Assembly: GCA_016866895.1 (NCBI GenBank)
Contig: VGKX01000005.1
Location: forward strand, 1-19,312
Direction: 5' to 3'
DNA from: Candidatus Parvarchaeota archaeon
Lineage (GTDB): Archaea > Micrarchaeota > Micrarchaeia > Anstonellales > VGKX01
Length of the DNA stretch: 19,312 bases
Below are positions 1 through 8,188 of this stretch, in pieces. The notes beneath the pieces were generated by a model. The model saw only the letters and a program-made list of their open reading frames with translations, was not told the origin of the DNA and did no database searches. How positions within the stretch are numbered: position 1 is the stretch's first letter; every line of letters begins with the position of its first letter. The position numbers and the translations under genes were made by a program.

Positions 1-75
1 AGAATCCGCGTCAACGGGCGTGATTGCATCAAATGCAGTGCCTTTTTTTGACAGTTTCATTTGAAAAAGGAACAT
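1..75 (-). CDS. Unidentified protein, N-terminal fragment (runs off left edge)
   Basis: Only the first 25 codons are inside the window, beginning MFLFQMKLSKKGTAFDA and read leftwards off the edge. The start at 75 is chosen because GTAGGTGATTTG sits directly upstream, a strong archaeal ribosome binding site (GGTGAT) about 4 nt from the ATG. A second in-frame ATG at 60 lacks such a site. A TATA-like box at 121-130 suggests its own promoter, so it need not be part of the polymerase operon although it lies 90 bp downstream of the PolD large-subunit gene. The fragment is too short for a family call. Confidence 0.55.
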   Translation of the reverse strand, partial: MFLFQMKLSKKGTAFDAITPVDADS

Positions 76-120
76 CAAATCACCTACATGGGTTCTTTGC
101 TGCATTGATTACCCGTAAAA

Positions 121-130
121 GATATTAATA
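121..130 (-). promoter_or_regulatory. TATA-like box for the left-edge gene
   Basis: On the minus strand this reads TATTAATATC. Transcription would start near 98-100, leaving a leader of about 25 nt that contains the GGTGAT ribosome binding site before the ATG at 75. Confidence 0.4.
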
Positions 131-165
131 ATGTCCCTTTTGCCAAGCTTCCCGCTCATCATGCC

Positions 166-3100
166 CTACATGAAGTCGGACAAGCCTACTTGCCTGGACT
201 TTTCATCAAGAAAAATGGAATCAATGTCCCTTTTTACAAGCTCGAGCCTCTGCTTGACATAAATCGGAAGTTCGAAGTCAAAGGCAAGTTTGGTGGAAAT
301 TTTCAGGTACTTTTCAATGCCGCCTTTGTTAATCGTAAGCAGGATTTTACCTCCGCACCTTGAGCACTTGCCAATTAGCGGAACCCGCCTGAAGCTTTCA
401 TTGCAGTCCACGCAGCGGAATTTTTGCTGTGAGAACTTGCGCAGGTTGCCGTAAATGTCTGGGAGAAAGTGCGAGGAGAGAATCCTTGCCGCGGCATCCT
501 GCGGGTCAACACAGCGCAGCTTTTTTTCAAGCCTCATTTGCGAGTCGACTTTTTCAGACATGCTTTTGAACTTAATGTATGTTGTTGACACGACACCATC
601 CTCGATGCTGCTTGTGTCGTGCGTGAACCCAAGCCCTTCATACTGGGCTTGCGTACCAAGAACATTTTTGACAAGCCTGACTTTTGCCTCCGCAGGAGAG
701 GAAAACTTTTCTGCAAGCTCATAGAAAGATTGGTCAAATTCGCTGCATATCTCCATTGAATGCGATTCATCATCAACCTCATTTGGATCAAGGACCGTAG
801 TAAGAACAAGCGGCGCGTCCATTGTCCCGCCCCTGGAACTAGGCAAAAACTCCTTTGAGAAATTTATTAGCGAATCCAGAAGCAGTGAAACCGAATCCTC
901 GTCTCCATCGCAATTCCTCCTTTTTGCGGTATGGAAATACGGGTGCCCAAAACCCACATGCGTGCTTGTGAACCCGACTATTCTGCAAAGAACCCCGGCA
1001 GATGTGTGAGGCGAAAGCCCTATTGCAAGCTTGCCAAGCAGGTCCTCCTTGCAAAATACATTGTAAAAAGGGGGGAGGTTGTACAGCGTGACAAGCTCGT
1101 CGTCTATAAACTGGGCAACTTTCTGGAAATATGCAGCCCCTTCCATTGTTATTATTATGTCCTGGGGCTTAAGCTCCACAATCTGCGAATCCTTGACAAG
1201 CTTGTCGCCCTTGAAATCATTAGTGTACCCAAGCGCTGCCAGGTTTTCAATGCCCACGTGGATTTCACACGGCTTGAAGTGAGTCATGGGCACATTAGTC
1301 GCATCAAACCTGCAGGTGCCGTCCCTGAATATCGTAATTCCGTGTTTTGAGCGCAAAAATCCCTTTTCAATTGCCTCGGGTATCTTTGACTTTGAAATCA
1401 ATCCCTGCACACCCCTGACATCGGCGCCGGTTTCATTGTCCTGCCAGTTTTTTTGCTCAAACTCCACAGCCCCAACCCCCTGATGGGTGCCTACCCGCTT
1501 CTGGGCGGCTTCAACTAACTCGGCTAGGTTTATTGTCCTAAGCTGCCCGTAATGCGTTGGCTGGCCGCATTTTGCGCACTGGCCTGACACACCTGAAAGA
1601 TTGCATTTTTTGCAGTATGAAATGTTGACTGTCTGCTCTCCGCATGTTGTGCATAACGGCCTTGTCCCACTTGTCTTACACTTGGGGCATGCAAGGTTTG
1701 CTATCTCGACAAATAAGCCCTTGCCTTCGTATTTTTGGCTTGCCATCTTGCGATAAAGCCGCATTATGCTCCTATTTTTCTCGGCGTGCCCGATTGGAAA
1801 CAATACGTGAACAGGGGGCTTCATTTCACGCTCCCTTCCTTTTTCAGGCCTTCCCATGCGAGTTCCAACATAAGTTGGTGAGTGGGGCTTTATAGTGACT
1901 CCAATTAGCTTAGACAAAAATTCGCTGCATTTTGGCTTAAGCGATGCCGACTGGGCAGTAGCAAGGTAGTCATTGAGCCTTTCCTCAAAGCCATTCTTAG
2001 ATGGCTGCTGCTGATTTATCTGAAGCAGATGCTGCTTGGGCACGCCAAAAGTTGCAAGGACTGCCTTTGCAATCTCCGGCTCTAGCACTATCGTGCCTTT
2101 TTCGACCTTATGCTCGACACATAGCTTCTCAAGGAGACTTTTGGAGTCGGTTGCCTCCAAAACAAAGCATTTTGGCTTGAGCCAATCGCTCTCGAACTTC
2201 CCGCTTGCAAGCCATCTGGCAACTGAGGACAGTTCCTGGAATGTAAGGTCATCGTATGGATAAACATAGTCCGGATGAAGCGGCATTCCTGTTTGCCTTG
2301 AGAATTTAAGCGCATCTTCAAAGCACGAAAATTTTGGCAGTGCAAGGCCCGCTGACTTGCACAATGCGTCAAAGTACTCGGGACACCATGCAGGCTGGAC
2401 AAGTGGGTGGTTGGATTTGAGAAAGTCGCCAAGCGAAACGAGCATGTCTCCTAGAAACAGGATTTGCGAAACGGACTGGTAAAGCGCCTGGGCCTGCTTG
2501 AGCGACCTGACTTTCACAACATCCCCGCTGTGAAGCTTGACTACAGGGCCTTCGATTGTATCACAGGGACTTACTACGCATCCTTTGCCTGGACGCTCAA
2601 CCTTCAACTGCGTGCCGCTTGCAATGAACTGGTCAAGAAGATACATTGCCGCCGGGTGTATGGCCTTGCCCATTATCCCGCTAGCCCTTGAGCGGCCGTA
2701 GCGAAGCCTGAAGCCTCCAGGCCTTGACGGATATGAAAATATTGGCCTTCCGGCAACAAGCTCATCAAGGTAACCAGGAAGGGGTTTGAGCTCAAAAGCC
2801 CCCTCTTTTCTTGAAACTTTGACTATGGACTCAAGCCAGTTCCAATCAACTTTTATTTTCCTGGTGTATTTGAGCACCTTTGCGCTTTTTTGCGCAATTC
2901 CCTCGCAAAGCACGAGGGCGATTCCACCCCTGACCCTGTTTGTCTCAACGCGCGGCAGGTTTTTGTGAAGCGACACCTCTATTTCTTCCGTCGGGTCTCC
3001 ATCAACGCATACTGGGCAATTTTGCAGTATGTGCACAATATCCTCCCTTGAGGGCTTGTACTGCAAATGGGCGCACCTGGAGTCGTATATCTCTATTTCC

Positions 3101-3654
3101 TCAACTGTCCTTTCAATCTCGCTTTCCGTTGGCTTGTAGTCCGGAATTCCGGCAATCCTTCTTGCGACATCCGCAAGCACGACTGCCTGCGCTGCAACAG
3201 TCCCCCCGGCCGACCTTATGGGGCCGGAAAAGTATACGGAAAGGTAACTGCCCTCGCCAGGGTGGCTGCGCACCCTGATTTTGGATATCCCCTCGGTAGG
3301 GGCAACAAGCACGCCTTCGGTGAGGATTCCAACCCCAACTCGGACTGCAAGGTCAATCAGCTTTTCGGTTGGCCCATTGATTACCTGGCCAAGGACTATT
3401 TTTTTCACAATTTCAAATGCGATTAAATCGCGGGACATGCCAGATTTGTCAAGCTCACGGATAAGGATTGATATTCCTGGCGGGCCGATTAGCCCCTCCA
3501 CCCTCCCTGCAACATCAGCCGCCGGCGTTATTTCGACCGACGTCGATGGGTCAAGGCCCTTTTCCCTAGCTTGCCTTGCTACCGCCAAGGCTTTGTCAAG
3601 GCCCGCTTTAAGCCCTTCGAAGTACTGCTGCATTTGCACAGAGGCCTGAACCAT
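166..3654 (-). CDS. polC: DNA polymerase D large (catalytic) subunit DP2
   Basis: This is the catalytic subunit of the archaeal D-family replicative polymerase, acting with DP1 encoded just upstream. At 1162 residues it is a normal full-length DP2. The catalytic signature NCDGDED is intact, with the two active-site aspartates at D916 and D918, and it is not interrupted by the intein found there in some Thermococcales. Zinc-binding cysteines are visible as a cluster from Cys656 to about residue 702 (CPKC, CTTC, CKKC, CAKC) and a second set at Cys1081, 1084, 1097 and 1100. The last residues, QVGLSDFM, fit a PCNA-interacting peptide (Q-x-x-L-x-x-F). The start at 3654 lies 35 bp after the DP1 stop in the same operon. 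GGTGA precedes it very closely, and Met8 is an alternative start. The DP2 assignment is secure from the protein sequence alone. Confidence 0.97.
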   Translation of the reverse strand: MVQASVQMQQYFEGLKAGLDKALAVARQAREKGLDPSTSVEITPAADVAGRVEGLIGPPGISILIRELDKSGMSRDLIAFEIVKKIVLGQVINGPTEKLIDLAVRVGVGILTEGVLVAPTEGISKIRVRSHPGEGSYLSVYFSGPIRSAGGTVAAQAVVLADVARRIAGIPDYKPTESEIERTVEEIEIYDSRCAHLQYKPSREDIVHILQNCPVCVDGDPTEEIEVSLHKNLPRVETNRVRGGIALVLCEGIAQKSAKVLKYTRKIKVDWNWLESIVKVSRKEGAFELKPLPGYLDELVAGRPIFSYPSRPGGFRLRYGRSRASGIMGKAIHPAAMYLLDQFIASGTQLKVERPGKGCVVSPCDTIEGPVVKLHSGDVVKVRSLKQAQALYQSVSQILFLGDMLVSLGDFLKSNHPLVQPAWCPEYFDALCKSAGLALPKFSCFEDALKFSRQTGMPLHPDYVYPYDDLTFQELSSVARWLASGKFESDWLKPKCFVLEATDSKSLLEKLCVEHKVEKGTIVLEPEIAKAVLATFGVPKQHLLQINQQQPSKNGFEERLNDYLATAQSASLKPKCSEFLSKLIGVTIKPHSPTYVGTRMGRPEKGREREMKPPVHVLFPIGHAEKNRSIMRLYRKMASQKYEGKGLFVEIANLACPKCKTSGTRPLCTTCGEQTVNISYCKKCNLSGVSGQCAKCGQPTHYGQLRTINLAELVEAAQKRVGTHQGVGAVEFEQKNWQDNETGADVRGVQGLISKSKIPEAIEKGFLRSKHGITIFRDGTCRFDATNVPMTHFKPCEIHVGIENLAALGYTNDFKGDKLVKDSQIVELKPQDIIITMEGAAYFQKVAQFIDDELVTLYNLPPFYNVFCKEDLLGKLAIGLSPHTSAGVLCRIVGFTSTHVGFGHPYFHTAKRRNCDGDEDSVSLLLDSLINFSKEFLPSSRGGTMDAPLVLTTVLDPNEVDDESHSMEICSEFDQSFYELAEKFSSPAEAKVRLVKNVLGTQAQYEGLGFTHDTSSIEDGVVSTTYIKFKSMSEKVDSQMRLEKKLRCVDPQDAAARILSSHFLPDIYGNLRKFSQQKFRCVDCNESFRRVPLIGKCSRCGGKILLTINKGGIEKYLKISTKLAFDFELPIYVKQRLELVKRDIDSIFLDEKSRQVGLSDFM

Positions 3655-3689
3655 TTCACCAGCGCCAAATACATATTTAGTTTCTTCCG

Positions 3690-5162
3690 TTAAGTCTGTT
3701 TGGGATGCCCCGAGAAATCAAGCTGCGATATTTTTCCTGTGTGCGGCTCATAGACGGTTGCAATGCAGGGGGTCGGGATATGTCCCCTTCTCACCTGGTA
3801 ATCTGTCCTGCCCTGGAACGTCCCTGAGTTTATCACAACGGTCCCCCGGTACATGGCAATCGCATTTTTGTGCACATGGCCCATATGAAGGACATCCGGC
3901 TCTTCGTCTATAATCATGAAGTCCTTCTCCTCTGGGATAATCACGCCCCCGCCATCCCCATAAATGGGGGACAGGTGGCGGCGCTTGAGAGATTCTATCA
4001 TAGGGTGTTCTGGGGCGTGGTAGCTCATTGAAGGTATGGCTGCTATAAGAGAGTCAAGGGATGTGCCGTGATAAACAAGGTGCTTGAGCCCCTCGATGTC
4101 GACCCAGCTTGGGTTGCCAAGAAGATGAGCTTTTGACTTTATCATTTCCCTGCTTATGGCAGGCTGCGGCTCGCAGCGCCTGACCGCATCGTGGTTTCCC
4201 GGAGTCACTATGACCTCTATGTAGTCCGGCATTTGTTCCATTGCCAAATCAAACGCTTCATACTGCTTGAACACGTCAGGTATTGTAAGCTCCTTTTCCT
4301 GCCCAGGAAACACGCCTACGCCGTCAACAATATCCCCGTCAATTATCAAATACTTTATTTTGCCGGCAAGTTCAGTGCGGCCCTCGTTCCCCTTCAGCCA
4401 GTTTATCAAATGCGAAAAATTGTGCTCCATGAAAAACCTGCTGCCAAAATGCAAGTCAGAAAGATACATGATTCCTATGTCCCTTTCAGACTGCTTTTGC
4501 TGCCTTGCAACCGGCAAATCAAGCCATATTACGTCGTTTGCCCACATGAATTCCCCTGCGACCTTGCCCTCAACAGCCACAGCCTCGTCTAAAAGAAGAG
4601 CCTTTGCCTTTTCAAGGGAACCCTTGTTCCTCGTGCTGAAAATTGCATTTATTGTCCCCCACTCGTCTTCCAAAACCACTTTCAGGTTGCCGTTTTTTGT
4701 CATGCCTTTTTCCTTTACTAGGGCAACAAGCCTGATGTCTTTTGCCTCCCAGTCCTTGACTTTTGACAAGTCAACAACCGGCAGCTTAGAATTGCGAATC
4801 TTGAATGAATGCCTGCAGCGCTCCAGCCTGTCCCTAAAATAGTTGAGAAAGTCTTCGACGCTTCCGGTGCACCTTGATTTTCCGGTTATGTCCTTTTCAG
4901 GGTAAAACTTCAATTTTGGCTCCATTTGCTTTGCCAGCGGCTCAAACCCGCTTTTTCTTGCAATTTCAGCCCCTGGTGGCACAGGAACCTTGTCAGCCGA
5001 AATGAGTTTTCCTACATCTTCCTCATCAATGATGAATTTGCCCAAGGACCTAAGATGTGCTTCCAAGTCCAGGCTTCCCGAATATGCCAAAAGAAGTTTT
5101 TCCGATTGTGGAGTTAGCCGAATCCCCTGAGCAATGAGTTTTTCAAGCTCGGCTCGATCCAT
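3690..5162 (-). CDS. polB: DNA polymerase D small (exonuclease) subunit DP1
   Basis: This is the 3'-5' proofreading exonuclease subunit of PolD, which pairs with DP2 encoded directly downstream. At 490 residues it has the usual order: a poorly conserved N-terminal region, an OB-like fold at about 141-215, then a calcineurin-like phosphoesterase domain. All metal-binding motifs are present: SDLHFGS (D236, H238), DGD (D275, D277), GNHD (322-325), YHG (H365) and GHVH (428-431), so the nuclease should be active. The ATG at 5162 immediately follows the TAG of the UPF0147 gene (TAGATG) with no separate ribosome binding site, suggesting translational coupling. The family call is certain; coupling is inferred from spacing. 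Confidence 0.96.
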   Translation of the reverse strand: MDRAELEKLIAQGIRLTPQSEKLLLAYSGSLDLEAHLRSLGKFIIDEEDVGKLISADKVPVPPGAEIARKSGFEPLAKQMEPKLKFYPEKDITGKSRCTGSVEDFLNYFRDRLERCRHSFKIRNSKLPVVDLSKVKDWEAKDIRLVALVKEKGMTKNGNLKVVLEDEWGTINAIFSTRNKGSLEKAKALLLDEAVAVEGKVAGEFMWANDVIWLDLPVARQQKQSERDIGIMYLSDLHFGSRFFMEHNFSHLINWLKGNEGRTELAGKIKYLIIDGDIVDGVGVFPGQEKELTIPDVFKQYEAFDLAMEQMPDYIEVIVTPGNHDAVRRCEPQPAISREMIKSKAHLLGNPSWVDIEGLKHLVYHGTSLDSLIAAIPSMSYHAPEHPMIESLKRRHLSPIYGDGGGVIIPEEKDFMIIDEEPDVLHMGHVHKNAIAMYRGTVVINSGTFQGRTDYQVRRGHIPTPCIATVYEPHTGKISQLDFSGHPKQT

Positions 5163-5432
5163 CTAATCAGCCTGTGAGCGGGCGGCGGTTTCAAGCGCCG
5201 AGAATATTGTCCAAATCTGCGTCCTTGCGTGCATGGGCATGTTTATATCTTCGCTTATGGCCTCGATTGAGTATATTGCCGAAGAGAGGCGCACGCGCGC
5301 GTCATCATTTCCCTTCAGCTTGTCGCGGGCATCAGTTACGGCTTTTCGGATGTTTTTCGGTATTGAAGTGTCATCCATTACATTTTCCATCATCATTATT
5401 ATCTCAGCTATCTTGGTTTCTTCTATAGCCAT
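5163..5432 (-). CDS. UPF0147 family protein
   Basis: This is a small (89 aa), mostly helical archaeal protein of unknown biochemical role. The pattern MMMENVMDDTSIPKNIRKA followed near the C-terminus by MPMHARTQIWTIFSALE matches my knowledge of the UPF0147 family. The start at 5432 (MAIEETK) is preferred over the in-frame ATG at 5447 because GGTGATTTT lies just upstream of it. It is the first gene of the operon with both PolD subunits, and its stop codon abuts the DP1 start. That context hints at a role near replication, but this is association only; conserved small archaeal genes often lie beside unrelated housekeeping genes. Confidence 0.9.
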   Translation of the reverse strand: MAIEETKIAEIIMMMENVMDDTSIPKNIRKAVTDARDKLKGNDDARVRLSSAIYSIEAISEDINMPMHARTQIWTIFSALETAARSQAD

Positions 5433-5491
5433 AAAATCACCACGCAATTTCTAACATTGGGCCTAAAGTAGAGCCGCAGGTCCGCAGTTCC

Positions 5492-5499
5492 AAATATAT
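5492..5499 (-). promoter_or_regulatory. TATA box of the UPF0147-polD operon
   Basis: The minus strand reads CATACATATATTTGG here. A start of transcription about 25 bp downstream, near 5468-5470, gives a leader of roughly 37 nt ending in the GGTGA ribosome binding site of the UPF0147 gene. Confidence 0.5.
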
Positions 5500-5506
5500 G
5501 TATGCG

Positions 5507-5513
5507 AAAAAAA
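5507..5513 (-). terminator. Oligo-T terminator of tRNA-Arg
   Basis: Seven consecutive T on the minus strand begin 16 nt after the tRNA 3' end. Archaeal RNA polymerase commonly terminates at such T tracts without a hairpin. Confidence 0.5.
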
Positions 5514-5528
5514 TTTTTTAATTTGTTG

Positions 5529-5710
5529 CGGGCCCGATGGGATTTGAACCCACGACCTTCAGATTACTTCCGCCATAATGCGACAAGTGTGCATTAATCC
5601 AACTTCAACCATAATCATATGCGGGAGTTGGGATACCAAAGGGATAACAGATTGCAAAAACCCCTGTGGGCTAGAAGTCTGCCGCGCTATCCAGGCTGCG
5701 CCACGGGCCC
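5529..5710 (-). tRNA. tRNA-Arg (anticodon TCT) with intron
   Basis: The acceptor stem is GGGCCCG pairing with CGGGCCC, with discriminator G at 5529. The D arm GCGC/GCGC and the T arm GTGGG-TTCAAAT-CCCAT are intact. The anticodon loop is CTTCTA|A, giving anticodon TCT. A 107-nt intron (5565-5671) interrupts it after position 37, and the spliced tRNA is 75 nt. The boundary forms a canonical bulge-helix-bulge: the outer stem GCAGA/TCTGA with one end mismatch, a central 4-bp helix CTTC/GAAG, and 3-nt bulges TA^G and TA^A. CCA is not encoded (GCAA follows). Confidence 0.93.
5565..5671 (-). other. tRNA-Arg intron, 107 nt
   Basis: The ends are set by the bulge-helix-bulge described for the tRNA, which predicts removal by the tRNA splicing endonuclease. 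It is long for an archaeal tRNA intron. I looked for box C/D sequences inside and found only an approximate C-like TATGATTA and no good CTGA, so an embedded guide RNA is not supported. Confidence 0.85.
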
Positions 5711-5725
5711 TCTACTTGTTCCGGC

Positions 5726-5735
5726 TTTTTTTATG
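5726..5735 (-). promoter_or_regulatory. A/T-rich promoter element of tRNA-Arg
   Basis: The minus strand reads GAAAACATAAAAAAAGCC, with an A-rich stretch centred about 21 bp before the tRNA 5' end, as expected for a BRE/TATA pair giving a very short leader. Confidence 0.4.
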
Positions 5736-5838
5736 TTTTCTGCTTTGACCTCCTTGGTTAAATTTCATCTGCCAGATATAAATAATGGTGGTATTTGCCG
5801 ATATTGAAATGAGGATGCGCGCCCTTCGGCCAGTCTGA

Positions 5839-7695
5839 TTACATTTCTTTAATAATTGGAATGCCAAGTATTCCCATTGAGTTCTCAAGAGCCGCTTTGG
5901 CGCCATGAAGCATGGTCATTCTTGCCTTCGATGCTTCGGTGCTCCCCTCACCGATTATCCTGCTTGTGTCATAAAATTTGTTGAACGCCGTTGCCAACTC
6001 AAGACAGTAGTCGGCAATGACGTGGGGCTTTAGGTCCCTGCCAGAAACAATAAGTGCATTTTCATAATCAAGGACTAGCCTGCACAAGTTGCGCTCTTGC
6101 CAAGAAAGCGCATAACCGGAAGGTTTTGCCGCCTTTGGCTTTTTGTGCCAGGCATTCAAGCCAGTGTCGCCAGCTGCTTTTTTTATTATGCTGTTCATCC
6201 TTGCAACGCAGTACATGAGATATGGGCCGCTGTCACCTTCAAAAGACAGGGCGCTTTCCCAGTCGAAAACAATCCTTTTTTCAGGGCTTACCTTTAGGAA
6301 CGAAAACCTTATCGCCCCAAGGGCAACGGATTTGGCGATTTCAAGCTTTTTAGCCTCATCAAAATCCTTATGGATTTTTTTGTAGGCCCTTTTTGCGCCT
6401 TCCTCAAGAAGCTCGTCTGCGGTATAACCCATCCAAGTGCCCTGTCTTCCTGAAAAACTGCCTTCCGGGAGGACGGCGTGGCCGTAGGCAAGATGAATTG
6501 AGTTTTGTGCCTCCTTTGTGAAGCCCAACTGGACCAACACTTCCTTAATTGATTTTTGCGGGTACGATTGCTCCATTCCTATTACATTGACTACGATATC
6601 CGCATTTCCAAATCTTGTATCGCTTGCCCCCTGACTGCAGCCGCAAGTCTTGAGCGCGACTTTGCCATTTGGCTGCATCGCGAATTTTACATAGCAGAAA
6701 TTTTTCCGAAGCTTGCCAAACTTCCAAAGCTGGAACACCACGTCTTTACCGGTGTATGTTGCCGTCCCGTCAGACCTCACAAGTATCTTGTCGGGGTTTT
6801 CCATCTTGTCAAATTCCCCGCCCTTAAGCCTTACTACAAGGCAGCCCTTGTTTTTGCCCGAGGATTCAAGCGCCACTCCCGGGCTTTTCTTGACAATCCC
6901 CAGCCCTTCCTCGAATATGCTTCGAACAATGTCTGATTCAAACACAAGAACATCGTGGAATACCCCGTATGAAAAGGCGGTCTGGTATTGTGCAAGTACG
7001 CACGACTCCACAATCTCCCTGCTTTTTTTCGACAATGGGGAACTTGGCTCCTCAAGCTTTTGCAGCAGCTTCCTGACCTGAGGTTCAATTTCGCCCGATT
7101 CAAACATTTTTGAAACTTCAACATACTGCTGCCCGAGCCAGTGGTCAAATTTAGTCTCTGGCTTTGCAGGCAGGTTCATGCATCCCCATAACGACTGGGC
7201 GACTTGCAGCCCAAGGTCATCAATGTAGTCCTGGCGCTCAACCAAGAAACCCCTTTTCTCCAGAATGTTAGAAACCGAGTCCCCTAGAAGCGCATTTCTA
7301 AGATGGCCTATGTGCCAGGGCTTATTCGGGTTTACGGAAGGAAATTCAACAAGGGCCTTCCTGCCGTTTTTTTCCTCCGTGCCGAATTTGGCCGCCTTTT
7401 CCATTGCCCCAAGACAGACTGAGAGAAGAAATCCATCTCCAAGAAAAAAGTTAATGAATGGGCCTTGGGATACTGCCTTGGATATTGCCTTGCCGACGCT
7501 TATCCTTTTGCATATCTCAGTGGCAAGTTTGGCCGGGTTTTCCCCGCTTTTTTTGGCAAGCGCAAAGGCAATGCTTGAGGCAAAATCCCCAAATTCCTTT
7601 TTTGGCCGCGAAATGGTTGGCCTGACTGCTTCCTCCGATTCCCCTGTTGCCCTGCAAAGCGCTTCAACTATCTGCTTATGTGCCTCATGATACAT
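5839..7695 (-). CDS. argS: Arginyl-tRNA synthetase
   Basis: This class I aminoacyl-tRNA synthetase charges tRNA-Arg with arginine. From the start at 7695 it is 618 residues, normal for ArgRS. The N-terminal additional domain (about 1-105) is followed by VEFPSVNPNKPWHIGHLRNA with the HIGH motif at 128-131. The KMSKS-equivalent region SGRQGTWMGYTADELLEEG lies near residues 415-430, and the helical DALR anticodon-binding domain forms the C-terminus. The open frame continues upstream to 7980, but that extension is not ArgRS-like and overlaps the alkyltransferase gene on the other strand. The ATG at 7695 has no Shine-Dalgarno but lies about 25 bp from a TATA-like element at 7716-7725, so the mRNA is probably leaderless. 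It sits next to an arginine tRNA, though nothing shows shared regulation. Confidence 0.97.
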   Translation of the reverse strand: MYHEAHKQIVEALCRATGESEEAVRPTISRPKKEFGDFASSIAFALAKKSGENPAKLATEICKRISVGKAISKAVSQGPFINFFLGDGFLLSVCLGAMEKAAKFGTEEKNGRKALVEFPSVNPNKPWHIGHLRNALLGDSVSNILEKRGFLVERQDYIDDLGLQVAQSLWGCMNLPAKPETKFDHWLGQQYVEVSKMFESGEIEPQVRKLLQKLEEPSSPLSKKSREIVESCVLAQYQTAFSYGVFHDVLVFESDIVRSIFEEGLGIVKKSPGVALESSGKNKGCLVVRLKGGEFDKMENPDKILVRSDGTATYTGKDVVFQLWKFGKLRKNFCYVKFAMQPNGKVALKTCGCSQGASDTRFGNADIVVNVIGMEQSYPQKSIKEVLVQLGFTKEAQNSIHLAYGHAVLPEGSFSGRQGTWMGYTADELLEEGAKRAYKKIHKDFDEAKKLEIAKSVALGAIRFSFLKVSPEKRIVFDWESALSFEGDSGPYLMYCVARMNSIIKKAAGDTGLNAWHKKPKAAKPSGYALSWQERNLCRLVLDYENALIVSGRDLKPHVIADYCLELATAFNKFYDTSRIIGEGSTEASKARMTMLHGAKAALENSMGILGIPIIKEM

Positions 7696-7715
7696 GAGTA
7701 GGGTTGGTAGTGATA

Positions 7716-7725
7716 TGAATTTAAC
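7716..7725. promoter_or_regulatory. A/T element between divergent argS and alkyltransferase genes
   Basis: On the minus strand it reads GGTTAAATTCATAT, centred about 25 bp from the argS ATG. On the plus strand the same segment (GATATGAATTTAACC) could place transcription near 7745 for the divergent gene. Only one clear A/T box is visible between the two starts. Confidence 0.4.
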
Positions 7726-7762
7726 CCTTTTAGTTGAACAAATGAAGCGGCAGGTGGTTTGA

Positions 7763-8068
7763 ATGGTTAATAAAATCAAAATGACATTCGGGGGCAAAAC
7801 AGCATACCTGACCAAATTCCAAAAGTCGGTCCTTGATGCCTGCCGCAAGATTCCAAAGGGAAAAACTGCAACATACGGACAGATAGCAGTAATGGTTGGA
7901 AATCCAAATGCCGCAAGGGCCGTTGGAAGCGTGCTTGCACATAATCCGTTTGCACCATCCATTCCCTGCCACAGGGTCATCAGGTCCGATGGTGCTTTGG
8001 GTAACTATTCCGCCAGTGGCGGACGGGGAGCAAAAGCAGCACTATTGAAAAAAGAGGGGGCGATATAG
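7763..8068 (+). CDS. ogt: Methylated-DNA--protein-cysteine methyltransferase, single domain
   Basis: This protein repairs O6-alkylguanine by transferring the alkyl group to its own cysteine. At 101 residues it consists of the C-terminal DNA-binding and active-site domain only. The active site IPCHRVI (C69) is intact, which argues against an alkyltransferase-like protein, where the Cys is replaced. The nucleotide-flipping Tyr38 (ATYGQIA) and the likely arginine finger R52 (NAARAVG) are present, as is the closing GNYSASGGRGAKAALLKKEG segment. AGGTGG at 7752-7757 is a good ribosome binding site 5 nt before the ATG. It is divergent from argS. The usual N-terminal domain is absent and there is no sign of truncation, so a minimal form is likely. 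Confidence 0.92.
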   Translation: MVNKIKMTFGGKTAYLTKFQKSVLDACRKIPKGKTATYGQIAVMVGNPNAARAVGSVLAHNPFAPSIPCHRVIRSDGALGNYSASGGRGAKAALLKKEGAI

Positions 8069-8129
8069 ACTGCCCATGTGTGCTGGGCTTGTTTTAGTTC
8101 ACACCCGGTGCCAAAACTTCGTCAAGTGG

Positions 8130-8150
8130 CGACAAAATCACATTTTGTCG
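8130..8150. repeat. Perfect inverted repeat, 9-bp arms
   Basis: CGACAAAAT and ATTTTGTCG flank a 3-nt spacer (CAC). It lies 62 bp after the alkyltransferase stop and just upstream of the TATA-like box of the next gene. It could be a terminator hairpin for the former or a binding site for a dimeric regulator of the latter. The symmetry is visible; the role is not known. Confidence 0.6.
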
Positions 8151-8159
8151 AACGTTGGA

Positions 8160-8169
8160 TTTAAAAAAA
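8160..8169 (+). promoter_or_regulatory. TATA-like box for the 8189 gene
   Basis: TTTAAAAAAA is centred 25 bp before the ATG at 8189, which predicts a leaderless mRNA and supports that start. Confidence 0.5.
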
Positions 8170-8188
8170 TTGGTGCAGATTTAGCAGC

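Noticed and set aside
897..917. Intein in the DP2 active-site motif
   Set aside because: The NCDGDEDS codons are contiguous and the protein has normal length, so the site is unoccupied.
931..1350. Long plus-strand ORFs inside the PolD and argS genes
   Set aside because: They are antisense to well-conserved coding sequence, have no ribosome binding sites and encode low-complexity or unmatched peptides.
5565..5671. Box C/D guide RNA inside the tRNA-Arg intron
   Set aside because: Only an approximate C box (TATGATTA) is present and there is no good CTGA D box.
7696..7980. Upstream extension of the argS reading frame by 95 codons
   Set aside because: The extra sequence is unlike any ArgRS N-terminus, overlaps the alkyltransferase gene in antisense, and lies upstream of the TATA-like box that fits ATG 7695.
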